Shown here: piece by piece, positions 45,014-48,488 of the stretch
Layout of the letters: every line of letters starts with the position of its first letter
Position numbering within the stretch: the stretch's first letter is position 1
Assembly (NCBI GenBank): GCA_945883695.1
Contig: CAMCYK010000016.1
Location: forward strand, 1 to 48,488
From: Akkermansia muciniphila
GTDB lineage: Bacteria > Verrucomicrobiota > Verrucomicrobiia > Verrucomicrobiales > Akkermansiaceae
Direction: 5' to 3'
Length of the DNA stretch: 48,488 nucleotides
Translations under genes and position numbers: made by a program
Notes under the pieces: model-generated
Databases searched by the model: none
What the model saw: only the letters and a program-made list of their open reading frames with translations
Told to the model about the DNA's origin: nothing

Positions 45014-46219
45014 ATGTTCTGGAACGCCTTCGTCATCGCCCTCCGCGAGATCCGCCGCAACCTGACCCGCGCCTTCCTCACCGTCATCGGCGTGGTGATC
45101 GGCGTCGCCGCCGTGGTCACCCTGGTCACCCTCGGACGCGGTGCCACGGAGTCGGTGAAAGCCCAGATCGAGAAAGTCGGCAGCAACCTGCTGACCCTCC
45201 GTCCCGGCCAGGGCTGGGGCCCGCAATCCGCGCCGCTTTTCAGCATGGACGACGTGGAGGTCATCCGCCAACAAATCCCCGGCATCCGCTCGGTGGCCCC
45301 GATGGCAAGCACCAGCGTCCAGGCCGTGTCCGACGAGGAAGCCCGCCAGACCGACATCCAGGGCACCACGCCCGAGTACTTCCCGATCGGCAACTGGGAC
45401 ATCGCCGACGGCCGTTTCTTCACCGACGAGGAAGTCGTCGACGGCGCCACCGTCGCGGTCATCGGCGAGACGATCCGCAAGGAACTCTTTCCCGCCGGAG
45501 AAGCCATCGGCAAGAAGATCCGCCTGCTCAACACCGCCGTCACCGTGATCGGCGTGACCGGCATCAAGGGCCAGGCCGGCTGGGGAGACGACCTTGATGA
45601 CAACATCATCATCCCCCTCACCACCCTGCAACGACGCCTCAACGGCCAACTCTCCAAACAAAATCTCGGCCAGATCATGATCTCCACCGAGGACGGCTAT
45701 CCCAGTGAAGCGGTGGTGGCGGACCTGAACTCGATGATGCGCGAGCGGCGGAACCTCACCCGCAACCAGCAGAACAACTTCTCCGCCTTCGACAGCCGGC
45801 AAATCGCCGACGCGGTCAGTTCCAGCACCAAGGTGATGACCTCGCTGCTGGGCGCGGTGGCCGGCGTCAGCCTGCTGGTCGGCGGCATCGGCATCATGAA
45901 CATCATGCTGGTCTCGGTGACCGAGCGGACCCGCGAGATCGGCATCCGCATGGCCATCGGTGCCCGGGCCCGCGAGGTGATGCTCCAGTTCCTGGTGGAA
46001 GCCGTGACCCTCTCCTGCGTCGGCGGGCTGTTCGGCATCGCGCTGGCCTACGGGCTCTGCGTCTGGCTGGCCGAGCTGGTCGGCGCGCCCTTCACCTTCG
46101 ATCCGAAGATCAACGGCATCGCCTTCGTCTTCTCCGCCGCCATCGGCATCCTTTTCGGCTTCATGCCCGCCCGCCGCGCCGCCAGCCTCGACCCCATCGA
46201 AGCCCTGCGGCATGAGTAG
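45014..46219 (+). CDS. MacB-type ABC transporter permease
   Basis: 401 residues with four predicted membrane helices: one at the N-terminus (FLTVIGVVIGVAAVVTLV), then a periplasmic MacB domain of about 220 residues (QIEKVGSNLLTLRPG to QNNFSAFDSRQIAD), then three helices in an FtsX-like core (LLGAVAGVSLLVGGIGIMNIMLV; region SCVGGLFGIALAYGL; IAFVFSAAIGILFGFMPA). The VTERTREIGIRMAIGA coupling motif is present. Mechanotransmission exporter with the two preceding genes. Its stop codon lies within the start of the next heptad repeat. Confidence 0.96.
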   Translation: MFWNAFVIALREIRRNLTRAFLTVIGVVIGVAAVVTLVTLGRGATESVKAQIEKVGSNLLTLRPGQGWGPQSAPLFSMDDVEVIRQQIPGIRSVAPMASTSVQAVSDEEARQTDIQGTTPEYFPIGNWDIADGRFFTDEEVVDGATVAVIGETIRKELFPAGEAIGKKIRLLNTAVTVIGVTGIKGQAGWGDDLDDNIIIPLTTLQRRLNGQLSKQNLGQIMISTEDGYPSEAVVADLNSMMRERRNLTRNQQNNFSAFDSRQIADAVSSSTKVMTSLLGAVAGVSLLVGGIGIMNIMLVSVTERTREIGIRMAIGARAREVMLQFLVEAVTLSCVGGLFGIALAYGLCVWLAELVGAPFTFDPKINGIAFVFSAAIGILFGFMPARRAASLDPIEALRHE

Positions 46220-46330
46220 ATGGTGGATGGTAGATGGTGGATAGTAGATAAACAGCCGCCGACACCGGACATTTTCAACCAGCATCCACGATCCACGATC
46301 CACGATCTACCATCTCCCATCTGCCATCTC
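46216..46330. repeat. Degenerate inverted heptad repeats (CYACCAT type) before the response regulator
   Basis: Arm 1 (about 46216-46250) reads as the reverse strand of CTACCAT/CCACCAT heptads; arm 2 (about 46282-46330) reads CCACGAT, CTACCAT, CTCCCAT and CTGCCAT on the plus strand. The two arms can pair. Arm 2 ends 4 bp before the regulator's ATG and leaves no room for a Shine-Dalgarno. Same family as the 1-112 array, where the heptads also abut a start codon. Confidence 0.85.
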
Positions 46331-46333
46331 GAA

Positions 46334-46984
46334 ATGCGCCTCCTCGTCATCGAAGACGATCCGCTGCTCCGCCACAGCCTTTCCGAAGGGCTGCGGGAGG
46401 AACTCTACGCGGTTGACACGGCGGCGGATGGCGAGGACGGCCTGCTCAAGGCGCGGGAGACCGATTACGACTGCATCGTGCTCGATGGCATGCTGCCGGG
46501 CATCGACGGCTGGGAATTGCTCCGCCGCCTGCGCCAGGAGAAGACGACGCCGGTCCTGATGCTGACCGCCCGCGACGCCGTGCCCGACCGGATCCGCGGC
46601 CTCGACGCCGGGGCGGATGATTACCTGACCAAGCCCTTCGATTTCGAAGAATTGCTCGCGCGCTTGCGGGCCCTGATCCGCCGCAGTTCGGGCCTGGGAT
46701 CGAACGTGTTGGAGATCGACGGCATCGAGATCGACACCGCCGCGCGCACGGTCCGGCACGACGGCGAGGCGGTCCCGCTGACTCCGCGCGAGTATGGCCT
46801 CGTCGAATACCTCGCCCTCCACCGCGGCAGCGTGGTCAGCCGGACGGAACTTTACCAACACCTCTTCGACGAGAGCGACGACACGCTTTCCAACCTCCTG
46901 GACGTCCACGTTTCGAATGTCCGCAAGAAACTCGGTCCGTCCTTCATCTCCACCCGCCGCGGCCACGGCTACTGCATCGAATGA
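46334..46984 (+). CDS. OmpR/PhoB-family response regulator
   Basis: 216 residues from ATG 46334; the open frame extends to 46220 through the repeat. Receiver domain with acidic pair E7/D8, phospho-acceptor D51, T78 and K100 (LTKPF), then a winged-helix DNA-binding domain (LTPREYGLVEYLALHRGSVV to SNVRKKLG and RGHGYCIE). Its stop overlaps the kinase start by 4 bp. By position it probably controls the export genes upstream. Confidence 0.95.
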   Translation: MRLLVIEDDPLLRHSLSEGLREELYAVDTAADGEDGLLKARETDYDCIVLDGMLPGIDGWELLRRLRQEKTTPVLMLTARDAVPDRIRGLDAGADDYLTKPFDFEELLARLRALIRRSSGLGSNVLEIDGIEIDTAARTVRHDGEAVPLTPREYGLVEYLALHRGSVVSRTELYQHLFDESDDTLSNLLDVHVSNVRKKLGPSFISTRRGHGYCIE

Positions 46985-48396
46985 AGCGTCTCTTCCAATC
47001 GGTGCGCTGGCGGCTGCTACTGTGGTACGCGCTCATCCTGTTAGGCCTGATCACCGGCCTCTGCCTGTTGGCTTTCCGCCTCACCGCGGACGATCGCAAC
47101 GGCCAGCTCGACCGCGAGATCCGCAATTTCCAAGGCACTTTCTTCCGCAGCCTGTTCGCCTCGCGCCCCTTGCCGCGGCCGGACGATCCGCCAAGCCTCG
47201 ACGAGATCCGCGAACGGCTAAGGGATCCGGGCGACGTCTCCGCCTTCCCGCCGGAACTTCACGCGCTGTTCGAAGGCGGCGGCGGCGGATCCTATCTTGC
47301 CTGCTGGGACAGCGACGGATCCCCGCTCTTCGTCTCCGCGAATGCCCCGTCCGATCTCTCGCCCCCCGCGGCGGGTGGGGACAACTCGACCCGTTACGTG
47401 GAACGGGAAGGCCGCCGCGAACACCATCGCATCAATCCTTCGGGCATGAGTTCGATCATCGGCCGCGAGATCGCCGCCGAGCAAGCCGAGCTGCGGAACT
47501 TGGGGCTGCTGCTCGCCCTCGGCGGCGCCGCCGTCTGGCTCGCCGGACTGGGAGGCGGCTGGTGGCTCGCCGGCCGCGCCCTGCAGCCGATCGACACCAT
47601 CGGCCGCACCGCCTCGCGGATCGCCGCCGGCAACCTCGACGAACGGATCCGGATCGCGAACACCGACAACGAGCTCGACCGCCTCGGCCAGGTGCTGAAC
47701 GAGACCTTCGACCGGCTCGCCGCCGCGGTCGAACGGCAGAAGCGCTTCACCGCCGACGCGTCCCACGAGCTGCGCACGCCGGTCACCATCATCCTCGCGG
47801 AAACCCAGCGCGCCCTCAAGCGCGAGCGCGAGCCGGAACAATACCGCGAGATCCTCGCCAACTGCCGGACCGCCGCCGAGCGGATGCGGGCGCTGGTCGA
47901 GTCGCTGCTGGTGCTCGCCCGCCAGGATCTCCCGGCATCCGGAACCGAACCGGTCGCCTGCGATCTCGCGGAAATCGCCGCCGGCGTCGCGGAGCTGCTG
48001 CAACCTTTGGCCGACGAGCATTCGATCACCATCGAACGCGAGCTTTCCCCCGCCCCGCTCCATGGCGATCCTCATTCGCTGGCGATGATCGTCCAGAACC
48101 TCTTGTCCAACGCCATTGTTCACCCTCCCTCCGGCAGCAAGGTGCGGCTGACCACCACGACCACCGCCGACGCCGTCGTGCTCGACGTCAGCGACAACGG
48201 GCCCGGCATCGCCGCCGAGCACCTGCCCCGCCTCTTCGACCGCTTTTACCGCGCCGACCCGGCCCGCGGCCAGGCGACCGGGCACACCGGCCTCGGCCTG
48301 GCAATCGCCAAGACCATCGTCGGGAACCACGGCGGAAAGATCGAGGTGCGAAGCGCGAGCGGCACGACGTTCCGGGTAAGCCTGCCCCGCGGCTGA
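46981..48396 (+). CDS. Sensor histidine kinase
   Basis: 471 residues. First membrane helix at about 11-34 (LLLWYALILLGLITGLCLLAF), a periplasmic sensor region of about 135 residues with a GGGGGS stretch near 99-104, second helix at about 175-198, HAMP (LQPIDTIGRTASRIAAGNLDERI), phospho-acceptor H262 in DASHELRTPV, then ATPase motifs: N box QNLLSNAIVH, DNGPGIA and GLGLAI. Translationally coupled to the regulator. The sensed signal is unknown; location suggests envelope stress or the exporter's substrate. Confidence 0.96.
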   Translation: MKRLFQSVRWRLLLWYALILLGLITGLCLLAFRLTADDRNGQLDREIRNFQGTFFRSLFASRPLPRPDDPPSLDEIRERLRDPGDVSAFPPELHALFEGGGGGSYLACWDSDGSPLFVSANAPSDLSPPAAGGDNSTRYVEREGRREHHRINPSGMSSIIGREIAAEQAELRNLGLLLALGGAAVWLAGLGGGWWLAGRALQPIDTIGRTASRIAAGNLDERIRIANTDNELDRLGQVLNETFDRLAAAVERQKRFTADASHELRTPVTIILAETQRALKREREPEQYREILANCRTAAERMRALVESLLVLARQDLPASGTEPVACDLAEIAAGVAELLQPLADEHSITIERELSPAPLHGDPHSLAMIVQNLLSNAIVHPPSGSKVRLTTTTTADAVVLDVSDNGPGIAAEHLPRLFDRFYRADPARGQATGHTGLGLAIAKTIVGNHGGKIEVRSASGTTFRVSLPRG

Positions 48397-48425
48397 CCCT
48401 ACCGGAACGTTATGAGGGACCGCAG

Positions 48426-48488
48426 CGTGTACTGGACCGCGGATCTTTAGTCCGCTTGGACGGTCGGCGATTTCAAGCGGACTAAAGA
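48426..48488 (+). repeat. REP-like element, variant copy cut by the window end
   Basis: The first 18 bp match the 9144-9175 arm, then the core changes to GCGGATCTTTAGTCCGC. A second, inverted arm begins at about 48475 (AAGCGGACTAAAGA) and is cut by the window edge, so the full REPIN-like doublet probably continues to the right. It follows the histidine kinase stop by 29 bp. Confidence 0.82.

Noticed and set aside
44300-46219. Single MacB protein split by a frameshift
   Set aside because: Each gene has its own start and stop with a 3-bp gap and complete domains; separate ATPase and permease genes are common in this transporter family.
46794-48485. Plus-strand open frame of 563 codons over regulator and kinase
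   Set aside because: Out-of-frame shadow, arginine/proline-rich; the kinase frame carries all expected motifs.

Overview
The window is high-GC bacterial chromosome, most likely from a Verrucomicrobiota bacterium of the Luteolibacter/Haloferula type. This placement is an inference. It rests on the density of secreted S1-type sulfatases, Tat-exported Gfo/Idh/MocA proteins, a MoxR/DUF58/BatA operon, a multiheme cytochrome with a calcium-repeat tail, abundant short dispersed repeats, and the scarcity of clear Shine-Dalgarno sequences. No rRNA, phage, transposase or CRISPR array was seen. One tRNA gene (Asp, GTC) is present.

Layout. 1-2.9 kb: a heptanucleotide repeat runs into an aldo/keto reductase (gpr/yghZ type), followed by a DUF218 membrane protein and a sugar-phosphate-isomerase-like TIM barrel. 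2.9-11.2 kb (minus strand): a MoxR ATPase, DUF58 protein, BatA/VWA protein with an embedded PA14-like domain, and a large secreted protein form an envelope-stress or aerotolerance type operon, interrupted by a perfect 32-bp inverted repeat. 11.3-15.2 kb (minus): rho with a long low-complexity N-terminus, a YebC/PmpR protein and trpS. 15.3-16.3 kb: a membrane protein fused to an AhpC/TSA_2 (SelL-like) domain.

16.3-30.1 kb is the most interesting part: ten consecutive minus-strand genes with gaps of 9-71 bp, apparently one 13.8-kb operon. It encodes six exported formylglycine-type sulfatases, a cytosolic Gfo/Idh/MocA dehydrogenase, a Tat-exported Gfo/Idh/MocA protein, a MocC/IolE-like TIM barrel, and a single polypeptide joining a MocD-like membrane di-iron oxygenase (fatty-acid-desaturase fold) to a MocE-like Rieske ferredoxin. 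MocA, MocC, MocD and MocE are components of rhizobial rhizopine (O-methyl-scyllo-inosamine) catabolism. I infer a pathway that strips sulfate in the periplasm and then oxidatively demethylates and oxidises an O-methylated sugar or cyclitol in the cytoplasm.

30.3-34.9 kb: an SDR, a small secreted protein, tcdA, a nested repeat element, tRNA-Asp with its terminator, fabD and a glycerate kinase. 35.0-39.6 kb: a nine-heme exported cytochrome paired with a Tat-exported TIM-barrel-like protein of unknown function. 39.8-41.2 kb: a DEAD-box RNA helicase with a glycine-rich tail and a strong terminator. 41.6-48.4 kb: a tripartite export system (outer-membrane lipoprotein, periplasmic adaptor, MacB-type ATPase and permease), followed by an OmpR-type regulator and histidine kinase that probably control it. 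At least four short repeat families lie between genes; one abuts the start codons of gpr and of the response regulator.
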